A stretch of DNA of 64,000 bases from Enoplolaimus lenunculus. Taxonomy: Eukaryota; Nematoda; Enoplea; Enoplida; Thoracostomopsidae. Numbering within the stretch: position 1 is the first letter of the stretch; the number at the start of each line of letters is the position of its first letter. The stretch lies in contig JASANG010003929.1 of the NCBI GenBank assembly GCA_030248215.1, forward strand, positions 1 through 64,000. The letters are read 5' to 3'. The notes beneath the pieces are model-generated. The model made no database searches and was not told the DNA's origin. It saw only the letters and a list, made by a program, of their open reading frames with translations. This document shows, piece by piece, positions 9,922 to 22,365 of the stretch. The position numbers and the translations under genes were made by a program.

Positions 9922-9934
9922 AAAGAAAGGGGGA
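9922..9934 (+). promoter_or_regulatory. polypurine tract (plus-strand primer)
   Basis: AAAGAAAGGGGGA, thirteen purines in a row, directly followed by TG. This is the expected form of the tract that primes plus-strand DNA synthesis at the edge of a 3' LTR. It lies downstream of all element ORFs in the right orientation. Confidence 0.6.
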
Positions 9935-10327
9935 TGTACAGATGTCATTGCACCCAGCGCCTCTAAATTCTAGCAGAATTTAGGCGGATAATAGCTGGGA
10001 TCACATTTTTGAGGGAATGTGTGAGCTTTCGGGCTGCACGGAGATTGTAATGATAATATCTGGAGCGAGAGGATCCCGTGCAAGCTCACGCCAGCTAGCG
10101 GAGCTTTGATTCGGAAGATTCTGAGCCGTAGTGAGCAGCCCTTGAAGTTTCGGAGCTCTGGAGGGTTGCTTTATGCTCATGTGCACAGGTCTGGAAATCG
10201 ATATAACTCGTAGAAATGCACAGACTTCGTAAATCCGTTCCGGGTGAGCTGTGGGTGCTCCCATAGCTAAAAAAAGGTTAAAAACAATCGCGAATAGTTG
10301 GTATTGTCTCATTTCAAGTCTAGTACA
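9935..10327 (+). repeat. candidate 3' LTR (left edge supported, right edge tentative)
   Basis: Starts TGTACAG directly after the polypurine tract. A compatible end, TAGTACA, lies at 10321-10327, giving a 5-bp TGTAC/GTACA inverted terminus and a 393-bp LTR. The matching 5' LTR and the target-site duplication are outside the window, so the end cannot be proved. If the end is wrong, the LTR could run further into the similar-looking sequence to the right. Confidence 0.35.
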
Positions 10328-11176
10328 ACTGTTTTCGGGTCAGAAATCTAACTTACAAAATGCTCGAATTTTGTGAAATTCAATAAGTATCTGAATTTGG
10401 CTTAATTCAGTTTCAATCATTGTAAAACTTAGTAATAGGGTTCGAAACCTGCTGAATTTTATAAAAGGGGTCTAAAACCCTTAAATTCTATCCGAATTGA
10501 CGTATTCTGGGTCTTGGAAAATGTGTATCACGATTTGAGATATTTTGTTATTTTTCGAATTTATAGCTAGCTACTAAATAAGGTTACATGTTTTTGGCTT
10601 AGTCTGCGTGTTTGGAATATATCGGTATTCGTAATACGTGTTATATTTAAAATCTTCTGAAACTGGAATCGTTGTTTTGTTTTTGTAGTTTGGTAGGCTG
10701 GGTAGAGATATAATAACCGGTTATGCAAAATAGCCGGCGAAAAGATTTTTCTTGTCTTTTCTGATCTCAGCCGCTGAGACTGATTATTATGGTTGTAAGT
10801 TTTTCGAACAGTTGGTTGCTTTTTCGTGTTTTCTCGGCTTTTGTTTTGTACTTGCGAAAATCAGTAGGATTGTAGCGAGATTCACACTTTGTAATTTTGG
10901 GAAATTTACATGGCATATAGATTTAAGCAAGCACACCTCCCGCAGCTTCGGGTAGGTTGGTCATGGACTACGGGCCTCGACTGGTGCAATTGGACAGCGG
11001 CTGAGTCTTCTTTCTGGCAGGGCGTGACTCGGGACAATCCGCATGCTCGGCCACTTCCGTGCCCGTCGCATGAAATACCAGAAATTGTGGTAAGATTGCA
11101 TTTTATTCTAACCTGGAGTTACATCTTGGCGTTGTATAAGTTAGTGTGCGCCTTGGAAAAGCTAGCACTCTTGCAG
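10328..11176 (+). other. non-coding, with a possible untranslated exon at 10946-11089
   Basis: From 10328 to ~10900 I see no gene. At 10941-10945 there is CCGCAG after a pyrimidine-rich stretch, and at 11090 a strong donor (GTG/GTAAGA). The 144 bases between are more GC-rich and have an open frame, but show no recognisable protein. It could be an upstream exon of the PAM2 exon to the right. Confidence 0.2.
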
Positions 11177-11268
11177 GTTAAAGCTTGGTCTAACTATTAC
11201 TCGCATAAGTTTCAGTGCTGTCGTTAGCCAAATAAAATAAGTGTCAATTAGTTTAACTAAAGTAAATT

Positions 11269-11427
11269 ATGGACTCGGATACCTCAAAACCGTCATCCCC
11301 GCTAAACCCTCAAGCTGAGGTGTTTAAGCCGTCAACCTCCGGCTATCGGTGGACCGTTGGTCAGCCGACGCCGGACATTCAATCAGAACTGGATGCATTG
11401 CAAGCTAAAAACCTAGCGGAGGATCAG
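11269..11427 (+). CDS. first coding exon candidate with a PAM2 (PABP-binding) motif
   Basis: ATG 11269 has a good context (A at -3, G at +4). The 53 codons end exactly at a donor (GATCAG/GTAAAT, phase 0). A 3' splice site (CTCTTGCAG) at 11168-11176 suggests that the exon begins at 11177 with a 92-nt 5' untranslated part. Residues ~9-21 read SPLNPQAEVFKPS, which fits the PAM2 consensus (L-N-P-x-A-x-x-F-x-P) that binds the MLLE domain of poly(A)-binding protein, as in ataxin-2, eRF3, USP10 and PAIP proteins. PAM2 within the first 25 residues narrows the family little. I could not find a convincing next exon. It may be a host gene that the retroelement landed next to; if the LTR is much longer than called, it would lie inside the LTR. 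Confidence 0.42.
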
Positions 11428-13230
11428 GTAAATCTTAGGATTATGGTTACAGGTATATGGGATCTGTTAGTTATAATTAATTTTTGTGAGTTAAGTATTT
11501 GTTTTTGTACTAATAAATTTTGGAGAGTATAGTGAGCTGCTATACTCAGGTGTTACTGTTTATTGTTTTTACCCCGCATAGGCCTAGGTGATCCACCCGC
11601 ATGGTGGGGACTCAGCTTAGTTTACCCTGCGACGCTTTCGCACCTTAAGTATTTTTCGTCTCATTTCTTTCAATTCGATGCGCATCATCTTGCTCTCTGT
11701 CTTAGGCCTAAGCTCTCGCTTTCTTGTTTTGGGTCTGAGCATCTTAGTCTACTACGCGTAAGCTTCCCATGGGTCGACCCGCATTTTTCGTATCTCTCCC
11801 ATCTGAGGGTTTCTAGTCACCTGCAGGTTTGCGAATCACTAAGCAGTTTTACCTGGACCCGCAGATTTCGTGCGTGTCAGTATTGAACGGAGTGAGTCTT
11901 GAGTTAGTACACATACGTTTTAACCTAATACCGCGGAGTGAATTCATTAGCCGACCTAAATTGTGTATTACGCGTATGGAATCGGATTCAGGGTTTAAAG
12001 TTTTATCGTAATCTGGTGCGCGATTCAGGATATAAGGAGATTTGTAGATTCTGAGCAGCTAATTTTAATTTCGCAGTTTTATCCCACAAGTGCTCGCAGA
12101 TTGGCATCCTGCTCGCACAGTTTCGCTATGCATATATTTCGGCGTCGCCTATGCAGGCGATAAGAATTATTCTAGTCAGGTCCGATGCAGCGTTTCGCGG
12201 AGCAACGCTGTCAAGCTGGGTGTGTGATTTCGGGAATTAGTAACTTGTCGGGACGCTTAGGCTTAGGACGTTTAACTGGGATTCCCGACTTAAGTTACTT
12301 GTTATGGGGCTGAGCGAAGTTGCTAGTTCCCAGGTCCATGTGTGGCTTGGCAAACGTTGAGTTGAGGGGTGTTGCGTATTTGTCGGATCCTCGTAACTCT
12401 CTATATGTCGTGACCACCTGGTAGACCTACCCCAGTCACGGGCTTAGCAGGATTCGCCGTGTTCGATCTAATTTATCTCGCATAAGCAGAAAGTTGCCGA
12501 GGGTAGGCGGCGTCCCATAACTTTCTGACTTATAGTTATCTTCATTCAGGTCTGATCATTTTTCACAAAAACTAAGTCCAAGAGTGGAAGTACAACGTCC
12601 ATAACGAAATAGCAAGCCGAGGGATCCTCATACGCGCTAGGAACTATTACGGTCTCACCCCAGGCACCTTTGTGGCTGAATCCGGTAGTTCAATCTTTTG
12701 ACCGACGAAGCCTGAGCTAGGCCGCTAGGCAGCTGTTCCGGGTTTGGCAAAAGCCGTAATTGTGATAAGCGGAACGTAATGATGCCGTGGCAAAAGTAAA
12801 ACTTAGGGAGGCGGACGTTTCATATTTAGTTATTTAGGCGTTAAGCTTATGATTTCGGGCGAAATGCGGTTAGAAATAAAACGCATAATATGCACGAATT
12901 TCATTTCATAAACGGACGATATTCATCTCATTGTGGAATACGCTTATAATTCTCTGGAGTTCCTAAATAAATTGATGCAGCGAACATCTAAGATTGTTGT
13001 TTTTCCCTTTTCGTTTGTTGTTTTTAAGTTTTTTGTGCGTCAGAAATGTTGCCTTCTGGTGCTTGTCGAGGTTTTGTTCTTGTTGATGCTGCCTACGGAC
13101 ATGAAGATTCAAATCAAGTCCGTTTAGGATAGGAATTTTCGTTATCGTTCAAACTCAAGGTGCGCACATCTTGTAAATTCCCCTATTTCTGTCTTTCGTT
13201 TTGGGCCCTTTTGTATTTTTAGAAATGTTA
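11428..13230. other. no supported gene; possible continuation of the PAM2 gene
   Basis: Moderately GC-rich with several short open stretches (11563-11886, 12933-13127) and several AG/GT splice-like sites. No chain of exons in phase with the PAM2 exon could be built, and no repeat or RNA gene was recognised. Confidence 0.3.
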
Positions 13231-13251
13231 ATATGTCATCCCCCAAACCAA

Positions 13252-13650
13252 TTCAGTGCTCCCGACGAAATTTGAATTTCACGCCAAAATTCGAATTTCC
13301 CGTCAAAATTCGAATTTACCGTCAAAATTTGAATTGCGTGCCCAGATTTAAATTTTTCGGCCAAAATTTGAATTTCCCGCCAAAATTTAAGTTTTCTCGC
13401 CAAAATTTCAATTGCGCGCCAAAATATGAATTTCACGCCAAAATTAGAATTTCCCACCAAATTTTGAATTCGCCGCCAAAGTTTGAATTGCATGCCCAAA
13501 TTTAAATCTTTCCGCCAAAATTTCAGCTTTCCCGGTCATTTTATTTTATAGGTCATTTGTATAGCTAGTTAAAATTTTGGACACTATTGTTAGAGAGTGT
13601 TCGGAAATTAGCTAGGTATTAAAATGGTGGGACATATTTTGACATTGTGT
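13252..13650 (+). repeat. 19-20-bp minisatellite with flank, copy 1 of a dispersed family
   Basis: About 14 degenerate units of the type GAATTTCCCGCCAAAATTT fill 13260-13530. The flank at 13540-13640 (TAGGTCATTTG, TAGCTAGTTAAAATTTTGGAC, TAGCTAGGTAT) matches the inverted flank of the complete element at 62504-63118. It is therefore a diverged copy of that element; its terminal inverted repeats are not recognisable here. Confidence 0.75.
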
Positions 13651-16600
13651 TACAATGCTACACGACTAGCCGTTTTCTCCGTTTATTAGTTAACCAAAAA
13701 TCACATCTTTTAAAACAAGCACCTTTAATTGCCAGGAAACAAAACTTTAGAAACTTGTAAAGACGATTATTATTATTATTATTAACAGTAGGGGCAGCGT
13801 CCCGTCCGGGATATAACACACAGAAACGCAAATTTAAAAAAAAACCAAAAAAACTAGAGCCAATTCACCAACACTTGCGCTAAGAGTCACTTTACAATCT
13901 GCGACAACCAACAATGACTACCCTATAATTTGCAAGAATCGCGTTTTATACCCCATAATTAACCTTTTCGCGAAAAGTCAAAATCCGAGATTTGCATAGT
14001 TTCAATGCGGTAAAATTTCAACTCGGAGTATTTTTAGATCGACATTTCAAAAATATAATCGAGATTCAATGTTTTTAATTCTGAAATAACCATGGCCTGG
14101 AACAAATAATCGGCGCATACCTAGAGCAGTGTACATTACTTACAAAATAAGCACTCACGCTGACTGCCCGGTAATTATTACATCTCAAATTCACATTTCA
14201 CGGAACAAAACAAGTTGATATTTTCGAGGCCACTATTAGCTTGTGCAATACAATATGTCTGACATTTCACGTTCAAACTATTTATAACTGCTAAATCAAT
14301 TTTTCTGCCATCCACGCTACACAGCTACAGCTACCGCGGTACGTGCCCAAAGTTCCAAAGCATAACATTCCAGAATCTCTCTCCAAAAAGGGGTCCCGTC
14401 CGCGTATATTTTTCGTCTAACGCAGTACCCTAAAATTTTTATAGATTGCATGAAAAGCAAAAAAACTAATTGTCACACTAGTTAATTCAGCTTGATACAT
14501 AAAATTTCTACTTTTGCATATATATTTTAAAAGTACCCTTTCTCCCAATTGATAATCGCACCTGCATTTAACAATTGTCAGATGAAAAAGTATCTTGGAG
14601 TCACACAAATATTTCAATAATATCTTGCAAGTTTTCGGCAGACAAAACATAGAATTCCCTGCATAAGCTCTCTAAGTGGATGCAACGCAGCACTGTATAC
14701 AGCGTAATGAAATTAAACTCGAGAATGGGGTTCTATGAAACCAAAAAGCAAAGTATTTCAGTACAACTTGAACAACCGGTTCCAAACGCCTAACAAATTT
14801 GTACGCAAACAGGCCCAATTTTCTGTGTAATTTCAACACCACGCTTAAGTTTTTAAGCTACTAATCGGTCCCTTAGTGACCCTGGACTTTAACACCAGAG
14901 CGTAATACTTGAGCGTAATACTTAGCCTAAACAAAAGAAGTAATCTAAAACGGAAGCTTTACTCCACAAAGGTCCACAAAAACGATCTGCCTTTCGATTA
15001 GTAGAGGACAAAACAAATTTACCAACGATGGTGAAATTACCGGAATCTAACAATAATGAACCTATAGGTTTGTATCAATAAATTGCACAAGACGGGCTAC
15101 ACCGCTAATTTGGCCGGTCGCCATAAAAGGGGAGGCGTAGAGGGGGGGTTGAGCCGACCCAGAAATCATTTACCCTCTTAAAACTATATCCCGCCGAAGG
15201 CGATGACATCAATTGCATGCTCCTGCAAAAATTATTTGGCGCCTCTCTAGAGGTAGTGGGATTTAATATTTTAACTACCAGTGACAATTGGCGAGCGCGT
15301 GCATTATTTAGCGAGGATCTGAATGCAATTGGGTTAAAACCCACCAAATCTCACACGCTTACAATTTTCTTATCCATTGATTGAATAATATCTTTTTTGC
15401 ATAAACCAAAATATAATTTAAAATATTGTTCTAGAGGCCTTTCGAGAAAAGATTTTCAACACCACCGTCCCAGATATCTCAACTTTTTCCGCAAAATGCA
15501 ATTGCATGACCTCTTTATAACGCAGTGAGCAGTTGTACTGTGCAGCACAAACTTTACGCTGCTAATATACGTCCTGTATTCTAATAAATTTCAGCCGTGT
15601 TAGGTGCTTGCGCTTTTGTCTGTGTCCTCCAGATTTCGATTACGGAATCACCGAAAGTTATACCTGCGAGACGCAACATCCAAAAGTATCACTCTTGAGC
15701 CTTGGTGCACGGACCCAGGGTCATTCCTACATCAAGTTGAGTCCACCCTTTAGGTTATCAAGTATAACTTTTTCATCTTTAGTTAAAGATGCGCTTTACT
15801 TGATTCTCCAGCTCGGTATGTAAGAGGAGGGTGTCATAACCATTGCAGGAGTGGCATGTATGGAGTTTTGAGGGCTTACGAGTGCATCTAAAATTTTTCT
15901 AGAAAAAATCAAACCTGTTTAGGAGGTATGAGCAACTTCTGATTCCCTGTTACTGCGGGCTCGAGTTACTTAGTACGTTTATTCAAGAAACCAAAGATAA
16001 TCTGATCTGGGACAACGGTATAAGTTCGTTACAGCACGGCGTATTGCTCTTCCAATATACAAACAATTGCTGTTAATTTTTTCCAGGCTGAGTAACTGGA
16101 CATATCGAACTCGTCCTCTTTCTAAAAGAAATATCATGAGCGGAGCGATTAAAAAGTATGACACTGTTGTATTAACTCTATTACAAAACTTCAGTTTGGT
16201 CTCAAAACGAGTTTATAGAGACAAAACATGTCCCAAGCTGCCCCGGTTATAACGTGAACCCCGCAAAACCCACAGCAGGGTATAACTAAGACAAGGATAA
16301 CGGTGAGGACTATGCACATGTTTCGTAATCCTTTAATCAGTTCCCGAAAATCGAAAATTCTACTACGCTACCGTAAAGGTAAATATAAAACTCGGATGTC
16401 GGTCAGAACAATTCTTAAGTCGGAGCTCACAGAAGTATCCAGCACGCCGCATTGCGGCTCAACCTTTAAAATTTTTACAAATTTGGTCAATGTTAAACAA
16501 ATGTGCGGAAAAGGGAATTTTCAAATCAAGTTTAGCTTAAATCTTATACAATATTAGAAGACTTTGACAATGTGTTATTTCAAAAGTTTAAATTATAAAT

Positions 16601-18956
16601 GTTTGACCTTTCAAACCGTGCTAAAACAAAAATGGTATGTTTTGTCGAAAATGTGAGAAATTCAAAACAAAAATTTTTTACAAAATTTTTTAAAGAATTC
16701 TTTGAAACCCAATGTTTTGGCTTCCCTGGTTGCTTCAAAGGCTGGCTAATTCTAAGAGTTGTCATACCTTACCTTCTTAAAAAGGGCACACTCGACCGTG
16801 TTCTGGACTTAAAGTACTATTTTAAACTGCAAAATATTAATTTATATGTTCTAGACTACTCGCAGTAGTACGGATTCGTCAGGAAGATAGTATTAATTTC
16901 TGATTTTACTTATTCTAACCCAAGAACCATATTCGATATAATAATTAAAACTATATGGGTTGGTACCCCGTTGTAGCCTATGCCACCTATCATTGGCAAG
17001 TCCAAACCTTTTGAGATCGATAAAATAGACACACTCAGTTCAGTTACTTTTATCGGCAAATGACCGGGATAGGACGTACGTCACTCCAGACTCACAGTGT
17101 CCTCGTCTTCGATTAATGCCTTTATCCCATCAAACTTCAAATGTTAACAAGTCTGGGCAGTTTGGCGACGACCGAAGAACATTACGGTTGCTCTATTCCG
17201 CCACAAATTTTGGGGCGAGGAAACTCATATCCTAGCGCATTCCTGTCCCAGGATAAAACTTCCGACCACCGTGTCGGGCCATTACATCTACCATCCGGTG
17301 GACACGAAAGGTACAAAAGAATTGGTTAAAAAGTGAAAAAGAAAAATGGGGTCCTGCACCTTCCATTTCTAGGACTATAGATACTTTGGATACACATACT
17401 TCAAAACGCGCAGTCCATTATACAGAATTTGTGCGTAGGAACTCCTATTGTCAGACAATGTGACCAAACAGCATCCACATTGCCCCTACTCCATCCGAAG
17501 GACTACCGCAATAACAGACTAACTATGTATGCCCTCTGCAAAGTACAAATATTCCAAAAACAGTATTGTTTTGTACCGCCCTCGCAAATAAGTGGGTAGA
17601 CATTTTTTTACAGTAGCGTAGACAGTTTAACGTGGCTGACCCATTATGACTCTCTCCCAGCTTGCAGCAATTAATGAACCCTGTCCTGTATGGCATCAAG
17701 CGCTTGAAGTGTAAAAACCAGCAAAGAAAAACAAAAGTTAACAAATCGGGACATATTTGAGAAAATGTTTTAAAGACACGGTCGGTTAGGTATAAAACTG
17801 CCCGTCTACTACACACAACATTTTATTATGCTAAACCAGAGAAATTAATACTGTTTTGCTAGATCTGCAAAGAACAGCGAGTACTCTCTTGTACCGGCCG
17901 CACCTAATTTGACCTCATATTTCACGAAGTAAGTACTAACCGGAAGAAGTGCGGCAAGTACTATGCTAGTACCGGCCGCACAAATAGCTTGAAACAGCAG
18001 AAAAAGATTTAAAATTTACGCATCCAAGCTAAGACGCCTATGGCCATCATTACATGAAAAGTTCACATACACTCGAAGTATAATATCAAAGGTATTTACG
18101 CAAATTCCGGTTGACCTAATTTCTCTTAACAGCATTTACGCTAAAAGAGCACAGTGGCAACTGGCTTTTATCCACATAAGGTAATATAAACATCAATGTG
18201 CACAAACAAAACCGTTAGCAGAAATACACATGGTGACAAATGATATGAAAAACAGTAGCTAGCGACAACCTTTTACACTGCCCAGTGTAGAAAATATATT
18301 CCATTCGGTTTACAATATTCGGTCGGGAATTCAGAAGGACACAGACACTGTTGCTGGAGCCTAGCAAAGGCCAAGGTATGCGTATTTTAGTAAAATCAAA
18401 TTTACGAGCCCCAGGGCCAAAAGCAAAGTTCCGGCTGGTTTTCAACCCCAATGCCTAAACCTGGCACATCTGGGTTTTCTTTTTAAAGTTCTGAAAAGTT
18501 ACAGGTGCACATATCCAGGGGTATCCCTAGAAAAACGTTCGCAAGCAAGGATAAATATTAAATTACTGTATCAAAAGGCACGATATACATGTAGAAAACA
18601 CAGTCAAATTGCAAAAACTGAATGGTATGTCTTAATCGCACCACACACGCCAACGCAAACACACCTAATTAACGGTAAATAATGTATATGGCTCCTTATG
18701 CGACAACGTGACAAATCTTCCTGAAAACCAGTTACAACTTATTCTATTTGACACGGGAATAGAAAAATTAAAATTTTCAGCAAATTGTGTTTTATACTCT
18801 TACATTTTACTTATTAGCAACCTCTTACATTCTCACACATTTATATTAATCTACTGTTTTAACCTATACGATTACGACATAATGTCTCAGCAACATCTCT
18901 ACTACCACTCATTTTAGAAGCATTTTAATTCTTTTAGTACTAACAACTTATTTTCT
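13651..18956. other. 5.3 kb without a supported gene
   Basis: Mixed AT-rich DNA with a short (ATT)n run near 13767-13785 and a few open stretches under 100 codons (15105-15347 minus, 15608-15823 plus, 16303-16557 plus, 17523-17816 minus) lacking recognisable motifs. A short repeat, GTACCGGCCGCAC, occurs near 17893 and again near 17971. No rRNA, tRNA or TIR element was recognised. Confidence 0.4.
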
Positions 18957-19079
18957 TTGAATTATAGATTGCGGATAAAGAATCGTTTTCAGACCAACTC
19001 GCTTCAACGAATATCACAATTTCAAATTTCTTGTATGCACGGAATGTTCAAGTCTCCTTATTTTGCAAACACATATAGT

Positions 19080-19511
19080 CAGGGTGCAACCGGAGTTCCG
19101 GTTCTGGTAGGGACATACGGTATTTTTCACTATTCGGTTCCGGTAATAAATCCGGTATTTTTTCAGCGGAGTTTTCGGGTATTTTCGGAATTGAAATTTT
19201 TTCTCATTCGAATATTTAAAAAAATTGGCATATTATTCTAACTTATTTTTCAAAAATTGTTTAGGTAAGCGTGTATTGCCCAAATTTTCAATTTGTGCCA
19301 TACTCCATAATTTATTATGTTTCCACCTTCTGCATTTGTTACAGGTTTTGTTCATTGAAACTAGTGCGTTTACAGCATTAAAAGCTCTAAAATAGCGTTA
19401 AAAGTCAATTTTTCGGTAACAAGTATTTTGATTATCCGGTTACGACTCCGGTTCCGGTATTATTTACTTTTCGGTTCCAATTCCGTATTTTATAATTGCG
19501 GTTGCATCCTG
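19080..19511. mobile_element. hAT-like MITE (CAGGGTGCAACCGG termini)
   Basis: The left end CAGGGTGCAACCGG is matched by an inverted right end (GCGGTTGCATCCTG). Flanking octamers CATATAGT and CCTGTAGT agree at 6 of 8 positions, as expected for an old hAT 8-bp duplication. The inside is filled with GGTTCCGG-type degenerate repeats. The same terminus is seen at 23171 and 47788. Confidence 0.6.
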
Positions 19512-19519
19512 CCTGTAGT

Positions 19520-21300
19520 AGATTTAGCGGCCGATCGTTCAATTTGAAAGCCGATTAAAAGGAAATTAAACAGACCTGACGGATAAGGAGCATAATTATA
19601 CATTTGGTTGATTTTAGCGACGTCACCTTTGCTAAGTCCGGCACGTTGTTCTAGTAAATCTTGTTAATGTTTTGCATTTCTGGTCTAAATGGCTATACTA
19701 AAATTTCAAACAAATGCAATATGGACTGATATTAATTAATGTCTAAATTCTGACATAAGCAACCGGCTGAAAAGTGATTTTAAAAAATTGACTGCTTTCA
19801 GGCCGAGTAATTTATGTGTGTGAAGAGACTCGTTAATCAAAAAACGTGGGCGGACGTTTTCTGTGCTCTTTTAAACTGTCACAAACCCGTATATATCACT
19901 CCTCTATTCTAAAAAGTTATTCCGATCGAGCTTTTACAATTTTTATCAAAGCGATGGTGAGTTCAATGCGTTATTTATTACAAGTTTTGAATTGAAATCT
20001 AGTTTTCAAAAATTTAATTTTTTGAGGCAAAAACAGTTTGCCACAGAATATATATTATCTGCTGTAACCGATGATTGCAATGTATTAAATGTAATGTTTG
20101 GCTGTGGATGGTAGGCATACGGTTAGACGACACACAATAAGTGGTGTGTGTGATTCATAATATACGCCATTGTACTTTCTCCAGAAATTTCGGGAATGAA
20201 ACAGGCCCATAACCTGTTCGTCTTGCTAGGGGGTTAAGTTTTTAGGAGGAGCATACAAGGGTTTTCGATGATATACAAGCAAGGTTAAAAATTTCCTAGG
20301 GAGCCCAAAATCCAAAAAGTTTTCAGGAGGGCTGAGCCTTGTGGTTCTTCTCTGGCTACGGACCCGTAGAAAAAACGAAAAAACAAACCACGATCTCTCC
20401 TTGTATACGTCTCTGCTGATAGGAATATTTAAGTATGGCTCTGTGTCGCCTTCAGTTGATGTCAAAATACTGTTACGGTTACGTATACACTATATTCTCT
20501 GGTTTAGTTTGATTAGTTTCAGATCTGAACCGCAGTTTGATAATTAACTCCACTGAACGCAGGAAATTCATCAAAACGTTAAACTTGCAAATTGGATTAC
20601 TTGTAATTGAAGTGCCACGTTTTTCTGGTGTAAAAACAGCGGAGTCATGTCTTTGTAACCCAATTTTCTGCTTCTAAATTGTTTATGTTTCATGACTCGT
20701 TTTAGACATCTTTTTAGTCTAAAAACATTAAAAACAATGTTGCGTGTGTTGCTCACGTTATCTGGTCTGTTAGTTTTGATTTCATTTACAGACGCTCAGT
20801 TGACATCGTTCTTTCAGCAAGCGTTTGCTGATGTTAACTCTGCGTCCAAGTGAGCAAATATTGATCAGAGGAGAGTCCAATCAGGTCCTAGGTGATTTGC
20901 ATGACCTTATCTGGATCGTGGTAAACATTTCGCAATGCAAATTGTTCATCAGAAGTTCATAAAAGCGTTTTCTTAGCTAAATAATTATCAATTTGCGGCC
21001 GAAAACTCTAACTGACCAGATAAGTTTCTGTGCCTTTACATAGCATCACTTTGCCCACGCTCTTTGCAGGGGCTGCTTGTTAAAATTTTATAAGCAATAT
21101 TTCAGTAAACATTCTTTGACATTTGGTTTGCAGCTGCATATCCTGGTTATTTCTATTTCGTACAAAAATAATGCGTGCCATTTTAAATAAAGTTGTATCT
21201 AACAGTGTTTTCAGATAATTAGGGCGTATATGAACCTAAACACAACTTTAACTTGTAACAAACAAAAATTCGGCGGAGGTACTGAATCTGGACCGCCCTA
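19520..21300. other. no gene seen apart from the MITE at 20202-20366
   Basis: AT-rich sequence; open stretches are short and overlap on both strands without recognisable domains. Confidence 0.35.
20202..20366. mobile_element. small hAT-like MITE (CAGGCCCGTAGCC family), degraded copy
   Basis: About 165 bp similar to the elements at 37806-37976 and 45365-45527: it shares 'CTTGCTAGGGGG', 'CAAGGGTTTTC', 'CAAGCAAGGTT' and 'CTGGCTACGGACCCG'. No convincing target-site duplication remains. Confidence 0.5.
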
Positions 21301-21314
21301 GGATTTTGATAGTG

Positions 21315-21627
21315 GTCCATCTTATAGATCTCGACGAGCTGAATTCAACGGTGTCATTTTTATGGCTACATGACTAACGGTTCAGAAGTTATGGCCCGCG
21401 AAATTATAGTACAAAAACGTACAGTCTGGAACAGGAAGTATCTGTCATCCGAATGTTCGTAAAATATAAACTTAACCAGGTTTATTCCTTTTACAAATTT
21501 GATTGCTATTTGTACATGTTTTATAAGGTGAAAAGTTAAAAAAGGGTTATAACTATTGAACCGGGAATCCTGCAGCGCTAAAAATGGCCGCCGTTGAACT
21601 CAGCGCGTCGAAATCTATAAAATGAAC
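21315..21627. mobile_element. hairpin-ended dispersed repeat, copy 1
   Basis: The ends form inverted arms: GATCTCGACGAGCTGAATTC near 21329 and GAACTCAGCGCGTCGAAATC near 21596. The interior resembles 37367-37690 (shared 'TTTATGG...ATGAC' and 'GAACTCAGCGC' blocks), so this is a two-copy MITE-like family. Confidence 0.5.
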
Positions 21628-21865
21628 AATTTTTTATTAAATTGCTAGGAGGGTCAAGATTCCGTACATTCGTCCTAAAATTGTTTGAAACTTGTGGTCT
21701 GTTTCAATGTCTTGCAATTTATAATTTCGCAAAATTTAGAAAAGTTTTTTGGATATGCATAAAGGGGTCCGTATGCTTTAAAGAAAGTATGAAAACTTTC
21801 TGCTGCTCAAAGGATTTTTATGCTGTTTGTAACACTGTGAAAATGCAAAATTGCGGTTCAAACAG

Positions 21866-22012
21866 TACTATAGAATATTTTTTCAGCCCACTAGCAAATT
21901 ATCCAACCAAAGTGCAACGAAATATTGCCAGAGCATCAAAAAAGATAATTCGATTGTTAAACAGAACTGTCAAGAAAAACGATCGGCAATTTCGAAAAGC
22001 ATCAGGAGCAGA
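21866..22012 (+). CDS. gene A, exon X candidate (unrecognised protein)
   Basis: An open frame runs from 21642 to a strong donor at 22012 (GCAGA/GTAAGG, phase 2). The left edge is uncertain: I use the AACAG acceptor at 21861-21865, but the frame is open further up. The last ~40 residues align without gaps to the exon at 32412-32560 (PL..YP..V.R.I..AS then R.FR), with the intron at the same residue and phase. Joining to the exon at 22245 keeps the frame. I do not recognise the family. The conserved block is basic and probably helical. Confidence 0.55.
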
Positions 22013-22244
22013 GTAAGGGCGAACAATAAAAATTATATTAATATAACCTCATGAAATAATTTACAATTTTTCAAACAGAGAACAATTTTGTTGGTTTTCG
22101 ATTAATGCAAGCGGTCGTAGTTGCTATGAAATCTTCAAAATCGTACGTTATTAGCTTTTTTTAAAAACAGAAATAGAGCCCAGTACACGGTTGATCTTCG
22201 CTTGTTGATAGTATAATGCGTCAAAACTTATTACTTATTTTTAG

Positions 22245-22365
22245 TCGAAGGTCAGTGAAAAGTTACGAAGATCAAGTCAAAGGATGTCTTGAGTCCACCG
22301 GTTCGGGGCTAACAGAAGCAGAGCTATTTTGGATTATAGACTGGGTGTCGTCTTGTGGAAAAGCG
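22245..22365 (+). CDS. gene A, exon Y candidate (paralogue of 33043-33163)
   Basis: Bounded by TTATTTTTAG (ends 22244) and GCG/GTGAGT (22366). It is 121 nt: one base completes the split codon from exon X, then 40 codons. The peptide contains GLTEAELFWIIDW and ends SSCGKA. It aligns without gaps over 40 residues to the exon at 33043-33163 with 14 identities (Y7, C14, S20-G21-L22, W29, D32-W33, C37, K39 among them). The donors even share GTGAGTAGAATTA. This is the best evidence for real host exons in the window. The conserved Cys and Trp suggest a small folded domain; no family name can be given. Confidence 0.65.

Larger units (their letters stand above)
1..10327 (+). mobile_element. Ty3/gypsy-type LTR retroelement, 3' part (5' end outside window)
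   Basis: The order RNase H, then integrase, is that of Ty3/gypsy pol; Ty1/copia has integrase first. Three open frames (1-747, 794-2353, 2445-8633) lie head to tail on the plus strand, followed by a long non-coding stretch, a polypurine tract and a TG dinucleotide that could start a 3' LTR. Gag, protease and reverse transcriptase would lie to the left. The large intact frames argue for a fairly young copy. The right boundary (10327) is inferred from a 5-bp inverted match TGTAC/GTACA only and may be wrong. The element is unusual in its integrase PHD finger and its third ORF with an exonuclease domain. Confidence 0.8.
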
